From: Alphaproteobacteria bacterium
GTDB lineage: Bacteria; Pseudomonadota; Alphaproteobacteria; UBA6615
Length of the DNA stretch: 64,000 bases
Assembly: GCA_021774575.1 (NCBI GenBank)
Contig: JAJFIX010000031.1
Span: 402,264-466,263, forward strand
Direction of reading: 5' to 3'
The notes below the pieces were generated by a model. It worked only from the letters and a program-made list of their open reading frames with translations, was not told the DNA's origin and searched no databases. How positions within the stretch are numbered: the first letter of the stretch is position 1; every line of letters begins with the position of its first letter. This document shows, piece after piece, positions 30,159 through 39,064 of the stretch. The position numbers and the translations under genes are program-made.

Positions 30159-31100
30159 TTAGGCGGACGGTGTGCGGCCTCGACCCCTCAGACGGTGTCG
30201 GCCGCCACCCCGTCTTTTTTTATGCAAAATCAGCGTCGTCCACCCGTCATGAATGACCCGCGCTTCAAGTGCCAATTTTCGGTGCAAATGCGGCGCCAGA
30301 ACCTGGCGTTCCTGGTCGACCAGTAACCCCGACAGCACGGCTCTGCCACCGGGCATGAGATGACGGTCGAGGTCCGACGCCATATCGGCCAACGGGCCTG
30401 CCATAATATTTGCAATGATCAGCCCATATGGACCGGCCCGCCGCACTTGCGCGCCCGCGTAACCCGGCCCCTGAACAGCGACAATCTGACCGGCCGTGCC
30501 GTTTCGGTAAATATTGTCCCGGGCCGTTTCAACGGCAATTGGATCAATATCTGTGGCCAATATCGGTTGGGAGAATAGTTTTGCCGCGGCAATGGCCAAA
30601 ATGCCGGTGCCGCATCCCATATCAAGAATTGGGCCGGGGGGCGGAATGCGTTGTTGGGCAAGTCGATCAAGGGCCATCAAACAGCCATATGTCGTTGAAT
30701 GGCCACCGGTGCCAAAGGCGACGCTGGCGGTAATTTCTATTGCCGCCGGCCGGCGCGATTTTAGTTTTCCGCCCCCGTGTGGGCGGTGATCATTATCGTG
30801 AATATAAATTTGCCCGGCCAGAACCGGGGAAAAATTTGCCTGGCTGTTAGCCAGCCAATCTATTTGGGGCAGCAGCACTAAATCATATTCGGGAACTTTT
30901 TCGCCCACGGTCGCTGCCGCTTGCCTTATCGCGTCGTCAACCGCCCCGTTTTCGGGTTCGCCATCGGCGTAACAGTATATATGCCCGAGCCCGGTATGCT
31001 CTCCGACATCCATTCGCTGAACCGGGAACATTGGTTCCAACGCGGCGCAATATTGTTCGCCGTGCTGCGCCGGAACGACCAATTCGAGCTTCCAACACAT
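30159..31100 (-). CDS. prmA: Ribosomal protein L11 methyltransferase PrmA
   Basis: PrmA trimethylates lysines and the N-terminus of ribosomal protein L11 using SAM. The 313-residue protein has the family's ASVAFGTGGHSTT motif, the SAM-binding ILDMGCGTGILAIAAAKL and the LIIANIMAGPL motif. The start at 31100 gives MCWKLELVVPA, a normal family N-terminus; a longer frame reaches into uvrD but is not credible. It follows uvrD by 31 bases on the same strand. The C-terminus carries a short Arg/Gly-rich tail of unknown meaning. Confidence 0.92.
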   Translation of the reverse strand: MCWKLELVVPAQHGEQYCAALEPMFPVQRMDVGEHTGLGHIYCYADGEPENGAVDDAIRQAAATVGEKVPEYDLVLLPQIDWLANSQANFSPVLAGQIYIHDNDHRPHGGGKLKSRRPAAIEITASVAFGTGGHSTTYGCLMALDRLAQQRIPPPGPILDMGCGTGILAIAAAKLFSQPILATDIDPIAVETARDNIYRNGTAGQIVAVQGPGYAGAQVRRAGPYGLIIANIMAGPLADMASDLDRHLMPGGRAVLSGLLVDQERQVLAPHLHRKLALEARVIHDGWTTLILHKKRRGGGRHRLRGRGRTPSA

Positions 31101-31131
31101 GCTGGTCACAGAAAAAAATCCGCCCGCAAAT

Positions 31132-33459
31132 TCAATGCACGGCCTCGACAAAGCTCGCCATGACCATTTTCCGTCCGGCCTTGTCGAACGAAATTTCCAG
31201 TTTCCCGCCCTCAACCGAGAGCACTTTCCCATAGCCGAACTTCATGTGAAACACCCGCTCGCCGACAATTTGATTCGCATCCTCATCGTCATAATGAGGA
31301 TCAAAATGCTCGTCGGGTCCGGGGTCGGTGTCATATTGAACCAGTCCAGGGCTACGGGTTGGACGGCGGCGGGCGAAGGCAGGTCGTGCCGGCGCCAAAT
31401 TACCCGACACCCCTCCTCCATACAGCCCCACATCGGCGTCTATTTCGATATGGTCGGCGTCAAGTTCATCGACAAAGCGCGATGGAATAGCCGACTGCCA
31501 TTGCCCAAAGGTCAACCGATTGGCGGCAAACAGGATCATGGCGCGGCGTTTGGCGCGGGTGAGGCCGACATAGGCAAGCCGCCGCTCTTCTTCCAACCCG
31601 GCGTCGCCGGACTCGTCCAAACTGCGCCGATGGGGGAACAGATCCTCCTCCCAACCGGGTAGGAAAACCGTGTCGAATTCCAATCCCTTGGCTGCATGCA
31701 AAGTCATGATATTAACCTGGTCGGCCGAATTATCGCCGGCATTCTCCATCACCAAAGAAATATGCTCCAAAAATCCAGCCAGCGTTTCGAACTCACCCAT
31801 GGCGACGATTAATTCTTTCAAATTCTCCAACCGGCCCGGCGCTTCCGGCGACCGGTCCATCAGCAGCATTTCCGTATAGCCGGATTCCTCAAGGATCATT
31901 TCGGCAAGATCGCTATGACCCAGCACTTCATTTGACGATGCAGCAGGTTCAACCCTGACCACCCCAATACCGCCTTCGGAGTGCACCGGGGCAAGCCCCG
32001 CCGCCGCTCGCCACCGCCCAAAATTTTCAACCAAAGCGGCCAGAGATTTAGCGGCCTTGGGTCGCAAATCATCGGTCTGCGAGATTTGCGTCGCGGCACG
32101 ATAGAGGCTGGTTCCGCCGCCCCGCGCCGCTAAATGCAGAATTTGCAAGCTGGCCTCGCCCAGGCCGCGCTTGGGCTTATTGACGATACGCTCGAAAGCG
32201 AGGTCATCATCGGGTTGGGCAACGACCCTTAAATAAGCCAGCGCGTCGCGGATTTCCTGGCGTTCATAAAATCGCGGACCGCCGATAACCCGATAAGGAA
32301 TTCCCAAAGAAAGAAACCGATCCTCAAATTCACGGGTCTGAAAGCCGGCGCGCACCAGCACCGCCATATCATTGAGCAAAATTTTTCCCGCCGACCGGCC
32401 GCCCCGATTGGCCGCTTCAACCTCGTCGGCAACAATTCGTGCCTCCTCGACCCCGTCCCAGACACCCCGCACAATGACTTTCTCGCCGCCGCTCTCCTTG
32501 GTCCACAGGGTTTTACCAAGCCGTCCATCGTTATTGGCAATCAAGGTCGAGGCGGCACCCAAAATATGTTCCGTCGAGCGGTAATTTTGCTCCAAGCGGA
32601 TCACGGTCGCGCCGGGAAAATCCGTTTCAAAACGCAAAATATTGCCGACCTCGGCGCCGCGCCATGAATAGATCGACTGGTCATCATCGCCGACACAGGC
32701 AATATTTTGCCGCCCTTGGGCGAGCAGCCGTAGCAGCAGATATTGGGCGACATTGGTATCTTGATACTCGTCGACCAAAAGATAGTGGAATTGATTTTGA
32801 TACTTGGCGAGAACGTCGGGATGTTTGGTAAATATCTCCAGCGGCGTCAGCAAAAGATCGCCGAAGTCGGCCGCGTTCAAGGTAATCAGCCGTTCTTGAT
32901 ATTCACCGTAGAGTTCAACGAGCTTGCCCCCGGCAAGGTCGCCTGCGTCGGCCTCATTCACCTTATCGGGGGTTAGGCCGCGATCTTTCCAGCGCTGGAT
33001 AACTCCCATCAAGATGCGCGCCGGCCATTTTTTACTATCGATATTGCGCGCTTCAAGGAGTTGTTTTAGCAGCCGCGTCTGATCGTCGGCATCAAGGATC
33101 GTAAAGTCGGGCCGCAATTGCGCCAACTCGGCATGTTTGCGTAACAATTTGGCGCCGGTCGAATGGAAGGTGCCTAGCCACATCGACTCAGCAACCGGAC
33201 CAACCATTGCCGTCACCCGCTCGCGCATCTCCCGGGCTGCCCGATTGGTAAAGGTCACGGCCAGGGTTTGCCACGGCTTGGCCTTGCCCTGGCGCAGCAG
33301 ATGGGCGAGGCGCACCGTCAGCACCCTGGTCTTACCTGTCCCGGCCCCGGCAAGCACCAAGACCGGGCCATCCAGCGTTTCCACCGCCTCGCGCTGCACC
33401 TCGTTCAACGCATCAAGAAACGCCGCTGTCTGATCGATCTGTGCGGCGCTATTCAACAT
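31132..33459 (-). CDS. uvrD: ATP-dependent DNA helicase UvrD/PcrA
   Basis: This is a superfamily 1A 3'-5' helicase acting in nucleotide excision and mismatch repair and in clearing stalled polymerases. The 775-residue protein has motif Q near residue 22, Walker A GAGTGKT (38-44), VDEYQDTN (motif II), GDDDQSIYSWRGA (motif III), QNYRST (motif IV), MTLHAAKGLEFD (motif V) and VGLTRAKRR (motif VI), then a C-terminal Tudor-like RNA polymerase-binding segment. Its start overlaps the end of the lrp gene by 11 bases and prmA follows, so the three are likely one transcript. Confidence 0.95.
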   Translation of the reverse strand: MLNSAAQIDQTAAFLDALNEVQREAVETLDGPVLVLAGAGTGKTRVLTVRLAHLLRQGKAKPWQTLAVTFTNRAAREMRERVTAMVGPVAESMWLGTFHSTGAKLLRKHAELAQLRPDFTILDADDQTRLLKQLLEARNIDSKKWPARILMGVIQRWKDRGLTPDKVNEADAGDLAGGKLVELYGEYQERLITLNAADFGDLLLTPLEIFTKHPDVLAKYQNQFHYLLVDEYQDTNVAQYLLLRLLAQGRQNIACVGDDDQSIYSWRGAEVGNILRFETDFPGATVIRLEQNYRSTEHILGAASTLIANNDGRLGKTLWTKESGGEKVIVRGVWDGVEEARIVADEVEAANRGGRSAGKILLNDMAVLVRAGFQTREFEDRFLSLGIPYRVIGGPRFYERQEIRDALAYLRVVAQPDDDLAFERIVNKPKRGLGEASLQILHLAARGGGTSLYRAATQISQTDDLRPKAAKSLAALVENFGRWRAAAGLAPVHSEGGIGVVRVEPAASSNEVLGHSDLAEMILEESGYTEMLLMDRSPEAPGRLENLKELIVAMGEFETLAGFLEHISLVMENAGDNSADQVNIMTLHAAKGLEFDTVFLPGWEEDLFPHRRSLDESGDAGLEEERRLAYVGLTRAKRRAMILFAANRLTFGQWQSAIPSRFVDELDADHIEIDADVGLYGGGVSGNLAPARPAFARRRPTRSPGLVQYDTDPGPDEHFDPHYDDEDANQIVGERVFHMKFGYGKVLSVEGGKLEISFDKAGRKMVMASFVEAVH

Positions 33460-33934
33460 GATCTGGGACCGGGACGCCGGGCTCGTTTTTCGATGATCGG
33501 ATCACCTGAAAGGTTTGCACATTGGTGACATGCGCCGCACCGGTCAGTTTGGTCGTCAACTCATTTTCATGCGCCGTATTGCGCGCCACCAATTTGAGCA
33601 AAAAATCACCTCCGCCGCGCACCATATGGCATTCGCGAACCTCGGGCCAACTTGCCGCCATTGTTTCAAACCCGGTCAAAATTGTTTCCGACTGGCTGTC
33701 GAGACCGACCACAGCAAGAAAAACGACCTCATAGCCCAATGCCTCGGGCGCTAGGTCGGCATGGATGCCGCGAATAAACCCCGCCTCCTGAAGGGCCCGC
33801 ACCCGACGCAGACAAGGGGGCGCCGAAATGCCCGCCCGGCGCGCCAGTTCGACATTGGTCATGCGCCCATCGGCCTGCAAATCATGCAGTATGTGAAGAT
33901 CTATTTTGTCGAGCTTAACGCGGGGGTTCTGCAT
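33449..33934 (-). CDS. Lrp/AsnC family transcriptional regulator
   Basis: A 161-residue feast/famine regulator: the N-terminal winged helix-turn-helix reads KIDLHILHDLQADGRMTNVELARRAGISAPPCLRRVRALQEAGFIRG in outline (residues 9-55), followed by the RAM ligand-binding domain with its typical beta-alpha-beta pattern (GYEVVFLAVVGL to NVQTFQVIRS). Such proteins sense amino acids, but the ligand cannot be read from sequence. Overlap with uvrD is unusual company and suggests read-through transcription rather than a shared task. The 120 bases before it are AT-rich and may contain its autoregulated promoter. Confidence 0.9.
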   Translation of the reverse strand: MQNPRVKLDKIDLHILHDLQADGRMTNVELARRAGISAPPCLRRVRALQEAGFIRGIHADLAPEALGYEVVFLAVVGLDSQSETILTGFETMAASWPEVRECHMVRGGGDFLLKLVARNTAHENELTTKLTGAAHVTNVQTFQVIRSSKNEPGVPVPDHVE

Positions 33935-34127
33935 TCGAGTATTGAACTACTTATAAATATGAAATGAGAGCGATTATCGTATCATTTTGAAATATTGTTT
34001 CAAAGCAACCAATGGCAAGGGCCGGTACGCCTTGAGTAGCGGATTACCCAGATAAATGCGATTCGCCACATTTTGCGCACTTTCAATATTGCCCTTGCGG
34101 CACACCCTCGTCATAGTCCCGCACATT

Positions 34128-35144
34128 ATGGCAAAATCATCTCCCCTTCCCTCAACTTGGGTCGTCACCGACGGCACAATTGGCATGGAAAAGCAGTGCC
34201 TGGCACTGGCAAAAATGCTCGGTGTGACACCGGTGCAAAAACGCATCAAAATCCGCGCCCCTTGGCGCTGGTTGCCGCCGAAACTCTGGCCCCTGCCGCT
34301 GATGGCGCTTGCCAAGGCTGGGGAAAACAGCGCCCTGGCGCCGCCTTGGCCGGACTTGGTCATCGCGACCGGCCGCAAATCCGTTGCCCCGGCGCTGGCC
34401 ATCCGGCGCCAGAGCGGCGGTGCGACATATTGCGTTCAATTGCAAAACCCCGGTGTCGACCCAAAGCAATTCGATCTTGTTGTCTGCCCCCAACACGATC
34501 AGCTAGAGGGCACAAACATAATGTCGACACTTGGCGCCATTCACGATGTTGACCCCAGTCAATTGGCGTCGGCCAAGACACAATTTGCACCGATTTTCGA
34601 GCCGCTGCGCCGACGCCAAATTGTTACCGTGGTCATTGGCGGTCCGAACGCCGTTTATGACTTTCCCGTCGCCCATGCCAAGCGTCTTGGCAGCCAATTG
34701 GCCGGACTTGCCCAAGCCCATGGCTTGGCGCTCGCGGTGACAACATCGCGACGAACACCGGCGGATGTAGTTGCGGCCTTGAAATTAGCCCTTCATAGGC
34801 TTCCGGGCGTGTTTTGGGATGCCAATCTGGACGCCAATAGCAAAGAGACATCTCCCAATCCCTATCTTGGCTATCTCGCCCACGCCGACTGGATCTTGGT
34901 TACCGGTGATTCCGTCAACATGGTTTCCGAGGCGGCCGGCACCGGAAAACCCGTCTATATCATCGACCTGCATGGTGGGTCGGAAAAGTTCAAACGCTTT
35001 CACACTGCGATGCGCAGTGCCAAAATTACCCGTTCCTTTACCGGTCGCCTTGACGAATGGCGTTATGACCTGCCCGACGATACGGCAAAGGTCGCCGCTC
35101 AAATCAAAGCGAACCTGGCGCAACGACAAGGGCCTCCGAGTTAG
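34128..35144 (+). CDS. ELM1-family GT-B-like protein
   Basis: The 338-residue product belongs to the family named after plant ELM1 (mitochondrial fission), which in bacteria is a GT-B-fold protein predicted to handle nucleotide sugars. Visible signs are the N-terminal WVVTDGTIGMEKQCLALA, DLVIATGRKSVAPALAIRR, LVVCPQHDQLEG..N, VVIGGPNA, and the C-terminal WILVTGDSVNMVSEAAGTGKPVYI with GGSEKFKRFH. I chose the ATG at 34128, giving the usual length; a frame start 24 codons upstream is possible. The biochemical role of the bacterial members is not established to my knowledge. Confidence 0.82.
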   Translation: MAKSSPLPSTWVVTDGTIGMEKQCLALAKMLGVTPVQKRIKIRAPWRWLPPKLWPLPLMALAKAGENSALAPPWPDLVIATGRKSVAPALAIRRQSGGATYCVQLQNPGVDPKQFDLVVCPQHDQLEGTNIMSTLGAIHDVDPSQLASAKTQFAPIFEPLRRRQIVTVVIGGPNAVYDFPVAHAKRLGSQLAGLAQAHGLALAVTTSRRTPADVVAALKLALHRLPGVFWDANLDANSKETSPNPYLGYLAHADWILVTGDSVNMVSEAAGTGKPVYIIDLHGGSEKFKRFHTAMRSAKITRSFTGRLDEWRYDLPDDTAKVAAQIKANLAQRQGPPS

Positions 35145-35318
35145 AATTTGACGTTCAAAGAAACTCTAGCGCATTGCATTTGCGCCCTGGCTGAGACATA
35201 AAGGCAGGGCTTGAGAGCATTTGAGCTGACCGTCTGGCAAACGCGGTCGCGTATGTGACGCTCCAGGTCGGCGACTTGTTTTTCATTGCTGCTAATTCGG
35301 GGGATGCGCGGCGCCATC

Positions 35319-36014
35319 ATGTCTGTTCTCGACACCAAACATAGCTATGGGCAAAGCTTCGATTTTGCCCGCTTAAAGGCGAGCGAGCTCCGCTCCTCGC
35401 CGTTCAGTCATTTGATCGTTCCAGATTTCGTGCACGGTGATGCGCTCGAAGATATTCACAAAGATTTTCCCGAAATCGCCGGGCCCGGCAGTTTTCCCGT
35501 GACTGGATTGGAGGGTGGCCCCTCCTTCGTGCAGTTGCTCGAGGCGCTCCGCGGCTGCGAGATCACCGATATACTTTCGGAAAAATTTGACATAGATCTC
35601 GCCTCTCACCCGATCATGACGACAATTCGCGGACATTGCCGATCAACCGACGGTAAAATTCATATCGACAGCAAGGGCAAAATGATCACCATGCTGCTGT
35701 ACCTGAATAAATCCTGGGAGGCCGATGGCGGTCGATTGCGATTACTGCGCCAGCCCGACAACATCGACAATTATGAAACCGAGTTGCCGCCAAATGCCGG
35801 CACGTTGCTGGTTTTTCGTTGTACCCCCGACGCCTGGCACGGTCACAAAGCCTATAGCGGGCCACGGCGCACAATTCAGCAAAACTGGGTCGTCAATAGA
35901 TCCTATTTGCGCCGGGAAACAACCCGCCACCGCATTTCGGCATTCTTCAAGGGCCTGACCGGTGCGCCCGATGCAAAAACGTCACGCATCTCCGTCACCT
36001 CTGCCGACGGTTGA
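35319..36014 (+). CDS. 2-oxoglutarate/Fe(II)-dependent oxygenase
   Basis: A 231-residue double-stranded beta-helix oxygenase. The iron triad is HxD in GKIHIDSKGK and the distal His in DAWHGHK, and the 2-oxoglutarate arginine is probably in GPRRTIQQNW. It is clearly related to the product of 49968-50606, sharing the spacing and the D-G-[KR]-I-H, LLYLN, GGRLRLLR-like and WHGH segments. The substrate is unknown. The start is uncertain: frames open at 35286 (TTG) and 35304, but 35319 gives the family-like N-terminus. The end overlaps the next gene by 44 bases, suggesting coupled translation. Confidence 0.85.
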   Translation: MSVLDTKHSYGQSFDFARLKASELRSSPFSHLIVPDFVHGDALEDIHKDFPEIAGPGSFPVTGLEGGPSFVQLLEALRGCEITDILSEKFDIDLASHPIMTTIRGHCRSTDGKIHIDSKGKMITMLLYLNKSWEADGGRLRLLRQPDNIDNYETELPPNAGTLLVFRCTPDAWHGHKAYSGPRRTIQQNWVVNRSYLRRETTRHRISAFFKGLTGAPDAKTSRISVTSADG

Positions 36015-38028
36015 TCTGCGAAAGGCAATAAACGTGCTCGACATTCAGACTTTTTCCAATAGAAGCGGTGGGTTTTCCTTTTTCAAAGCGGTGGGTCACC
36101 CGGCGGTTGCCGAGACCGCCAGGCAACTTTTTGCCGATTTGGAAAAGGCGGCTCAGGTCATCATCTATGACCCCCAAGGTTTTACCGGAGCGTTTGCCCA
36201 ACTGCATGATTTGAGCCGGCTCAAAGTCAGCCATGTGCTCGTGCAAAATATCGAAGAAATCGGGCATGAAATATTAGGACGTACAACACAGCCGATTACC
36301 GATTTACCCGGTTTGACCAAAGAACCGACCGACGGCGTATTGCTCTGCATGGCATTTGATGCCGAGCGTATATTGGACCATATACGCCACCTTATTCCCG
36401 CCGGGATGCGGGTCGTCACCCTCGACGAAATGCGGATTAATGAGGACCGGCTCACCAACCGACGTCGTTATCTCGACCCATTGAATTTTGCCACGAATTT
36501 TGCATTTTTTCGCGATACTAATGAGCCGGGCGAAAACTTGCACACGGTGATTTTTACCGCCAACTACTGGCACGGTTATGGCGCCCGCGACATAAAATTA
36601 TGGGCAATTCTGGTCGACCAAACAGGCTCCCAAATTGCCGAATGGACCCAAGATCTACCCAATTCCGCCGCGCCGATTGAAATTGACAGCCGCACGGTTC
36701 GCGATCGTTTCGGGCTCGATGATTTTATCGGCCAGCTTTTTCTCCATGTCATTGGGGTGCGCGGTCACGATGTCGTCAAATACGCCCTGGATATCCATGG
36801 CGGCAATGATGCAACCGGGGCGGCCCGACTATCTTGCACCCATGACGCCAATGCCTGGCCATCGGATCTTTTTGCCGGACTGCCTGCGCCTCGGGACGGA
36901 GAACGGGTTCTATTATGGATCCAAAACAGCCACCCATGCCCGATTCCATCGGGCGCGGTTGGCCTTAATCTGATGGGCGACGAAACGACCGTCCATATTG
37001 ACCGAGTGGTCCCGCCATTTGGCACCTACCTGCTCGATGTGGCCGACCTATTGCCCGACGCATCCTGGCCGCAGCAAATTGAAATTCAGGCGGGAAAGCA
37101 TGTTGTTCGGCCGCGCTACGAGGTGACTTATACCGGCGGCGGCGTAAAACGGCGGCGCATCGCCCATGTCAATGTCGAGCGCGACGATCTGGCCCATGAT
37201 AAGCGGATCGCCGAAATTGGCAGCCTGATGGGAAAGAGCTATGTCCTTCCCGCACCGATTTTGCCGCCTAGCCAGTTTAAATCTTTTGCCCTACCGACCC
37301 CAATGGCCACATGCCAGCGCCGTCTTCCCCTCGCTTTGCTCGCCTATGACGCGGCGGGCAGCGAAATTGCCAGGCAGAATTTTGGCACCCTGCCCCGCGA
37401 TCACGCGACCAGTTTGGACCTCGATGATTTGATCGGCACCAATAGTCTCTCGGCTGATGGTGATTTTGGGCATATGGAATTAGTTTATGATTTCGACCAT
37501 GAAAGCGAGGGATCAGACGGGGTCGATGGCTGGCTCCACGCCCTCTTCCGCTATGAGGACCGGGCCACGGGGCATGTCGCCGAAACCAGTTTCGGTGCCC
37601 ATATATTTAATACTGTTCTGGTTTATAAAAACGAACCCCAATCCTATGCCGCTGGCCCGCCGGGATTATCGACACGGCTGTTTTTGCGCCTAGCTAATGG
37701 GGTGGCCGAAGAAGATGGGCTCGATACGCAATGCCATCTTATATATGCTGCTTCGACACCTTGGCATGACCACTCGGCAACAACCCTCACACTCCATGAC
37801 GGCGCTGGCGAAATTGTCGCGACCCGCGAAATTCAAATTCCATGCGGTGGGTCGCACCTATGGCGTTGTTCGGAAATGTTCAGCCTTGGCGAACGCAAAA
37901 TGGCTGCCTCGAAAGGCGGCGCGGCCTATGTCCTTATCCGCGACACAAGTTGCCGGCTATTTGGTTATCACGGTTTGATTGCTAAGGACGATGCCGGGTT
38001 TAGTTTTGATCATATGTTTGGTTTTTAA
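35971..38028 (+). CDS. Large protein of unknown function
   Basis: I do not recognise this 685-residue protein. It lacks a signal peptide and membrane segments. The first 180 residues look Rossmann-like (DGVLLCMAFDAERILDHIRHLIPAG, MRVVTLDEMRI, then RRYLDPLNFATNFAFFRD). The rest appears to be several beta-sandwich-like modules with recurring short aromatic strands (NYWHGYGARDIKLWAILVD; DGWLHALFRYED; GGAAYVLIRDTSCRLFGYHGLI). It starts within the end of the 2-oxoglutarate oxygenase gene, so the two are probably partners. An IS5-type element has landed 37 bases after its stop. Carbohydrate or surface polymer modification is possible but unproven. Confidence 0.75.
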   Translation: MQKRHASPSPLPTVDLRKAINVLDIQTFSNRSGGFSFFKAVGHPAVAETARQLFADLEKAAQVIIYDPQGFTGAFAQLHDLSRLKVSHVLVQNIEEIGHEILGRTTQPITDLPGLTKEPTDGVLLCMAFDAERILDHIRHLIPAGMRVVTLDEMRINEDRLTNRRRYLDPLNFATNFAFFRDTNEPGENLHTVIFTANYWHGYGARDIKLWAILVDQTGSQIAEWTQDLPNSAAPIEIDSRTVRDRFGLDDFIGQLFLHVIGVRGHDVVKYALDIHGGNDATGAARLSCTHDANAWPSDLFAGLPAPRDGERVLLWIQNSHPCPIPSGAVGLNLMGDETTVHIDRVVPPFGTYLLDVADLLPDASWPQQIEIQAGKHVVRPRYEVTYTGGGVKRRRIAHVNVERDDLAHDKRIAEIGSLMGKSYVLPAPILPPSQFKSFALPTPMATCQRRLPLALLAYDAAGSEIARQNFGTLPRDHATSLDLDDLIGTNSLSADGDFGHMELVYDFDHESEGSDGVDGWLHALFRYEDRATGHVAETSFGAHIFNTVLVYKNEPQSYAAGPPGLSTRLFLRLANGVAEEDGLDTQCHLIYAASTPWHDHSATTLTLHDGAGEIVATREIQIPCGGSHLWRCSEMFSLGERKMAASKGGAAYVLIRDTSCRLFGYHGLIAKDDAGFSFDHMFGF

Positions 38029-38065
38029 AGCGGCTCGGCACGCCTCATCTTGTTCGGATGCCTTA

Positions 38066-38097
38066 GTGTCTGGCCCGAAAAGAATTGAGTAATTTCA
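38066..38097 (+). repeat. Left inverted repeat of the IS element
   Basis: Begins GTGTCTGGCCCG and ends TTGAGTAATTTCA; the inner 13 bases are identical to those of the right end. Preceded by the TTA target duplication. Confidence 0.85.
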
Positions 38098-38146
38098 GCG
38101 CGTTGTGATTCTCTCGTTTGTGTTGAAGCAAATGAGGGAACACCAC

Positions 38147-38968
38147 ATGTGGACTGAAATTACCCGTCCCCAATATGATCGTTCGACGCTGCGTTACGCA
38201 AGCGACATGACCGACGATGAATGGGCTGTGATTGCGCGGTTGCTACCGGCCAGAAAAAAACTGGGACGCCCGAGAACGGCGGTGCCGCGTGAAATTGTCA
38301 ACGCGATCTTCTATATATCGCGAACGGGTTGCCAGTGGCGCATGTTGCCACGGGAATTTCCGCCGCGCAGCACCGTGCAAAGATATTTCTATATTTGGCG
38401 TTCGGACGGCACGTTGAAAGCGATCAACCATCTTCTTTTGATGACAGCCCGCGAGGCTGAAGGCCGGGACGCCAGTCCATCTGCCGGAGTGATCGACAGT
38501 CAGTCTGTGAAGAGCACCGAAAGCGGCGGTCCTCGGGGCTTTGACGCGGGCAGGAAAATCAACGGCCGCAAGCGTCATATCATTACCGATACCGGCGGAT
38601 TGCTGGTCGGTGCCATGGTCCACGAAGCCGATATTCAAGACCGGGACGGTGCCCCGGCGTTGCTGGCTTCGATCCGTTCGGCCTTTCCCTGGCTGCGTCA
38701 TGTCTTTGCCAACGGCGGATATGCTGGACCGAAACTCCGGGCCGCAATCGCTAAACTTGGGAAATGGACCTTAGAAATCGTCAAACGCTCGGATGCGGCA
38801 AAGGGCTTCGTCCTGTTACCAAGACGATGGGTCGTCGAGCGCACCTTCGCATGGCTCGGTCGCAACCGTCGTCTCGCAAAGGACTTCGAGGCTTGCATCG
38901 AAAGTGCCGAAGCCTGGATCATGATCGCCAGTATTCAGATCCTCATTCGAAGAATCGTAAGAACTTGA
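38147..38968 (+). CDS. IS5-family transposase with Asp-to-Asn change in the DDE triad
   Basis: The 273-residue product has the IS5 layout: N-terminal DUF4096-like region (MTDDEWAVIARLLP..GRPR), GCQWRMLPREFPPRSTVQRYF, then the catalytic domain with D117 (GVIDSQSVK), GRKINGRKRHIITDTGGLLVG and E231 (VVERTFAWLGRNRRLAKDFE). The second catalytic position, normally Asp in an ADGGYAG-type motif, is N189 (FANGGYAG), which should abolish metal binding. The frame is otherwise intact, so the inactivation looks recent. A GTG/ATG further upstream lies in the leader near the left repeat; the ATG at 38147 gives the usual N-terminus. Confidence 0.9.
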   Translation: MWTEITRPQYDRSTLRYASDMTDDEWAVIARLLPARKKLGRPRTAVPREIVNAIFYISRTGCQWRMLPREFPPRSTVQRYFYIWRSDGTLKAINHLLLMTAREAEGRDASPSAGVIDSQSVKSTESGGPRGFDAGRKINGRKRHIITDTGGLLVGAMVHEADIQDRDGAPALLASIRSAFPWLRHVFANGGYAGPKLRAAIAKLGKWTLEIVKRSDAAKGFVLLPRRWVVERTFAWLGRNRRLAKDFEACIESAEAWIMIASIQILIRRIVRT

Positions 38969-38997
38969 AATTACTCAAATCATTTCGAGTCAGACTC
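38966..38997 (-). repeat. Right inverted repeat of the IS element
   Basis: Reverse complement begins GAGTCTGACTCG and ends TTGAGTAATTTCA. It overlaps the transposase stop by three bases, as is common in compact IS5 elements, and is followed by the TTA duplication. Confidence 0.85.
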
Positions 38998-39064
38998 TTA
39001 GGCAATTCTTAACCTTTGCAGCCCTATCAGTATAGTCCCATAGATTTCTTTGGCGACATTCAGC

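Larger units (their letters stand above)
38066..38997 (+). mobile_element. IS5-family insertion sequence, 932 bp
   Basis: The element is bounded by 32-base imperfect inverted repeats (38066-38097 and 38966-38997, 27 of 32 identical) and flanked by a 3-bp TTA duplication (38063-38065 and 38998-39000). A TNA target duplication, this length and a single transposase frame fit the IS427/IS1031-type branch of IS5. It sits between two genes and interrupts neither. Both ends are intact but the transposase has a catalytic substitution. Confidence 0.88.

Noticed and set aside
33935..34127. A LexA box for uvrD/lrp
   Set aside because: GTTC and GAAC words occur near 33927-33947 but not with the N7 direct-repeat spacing.
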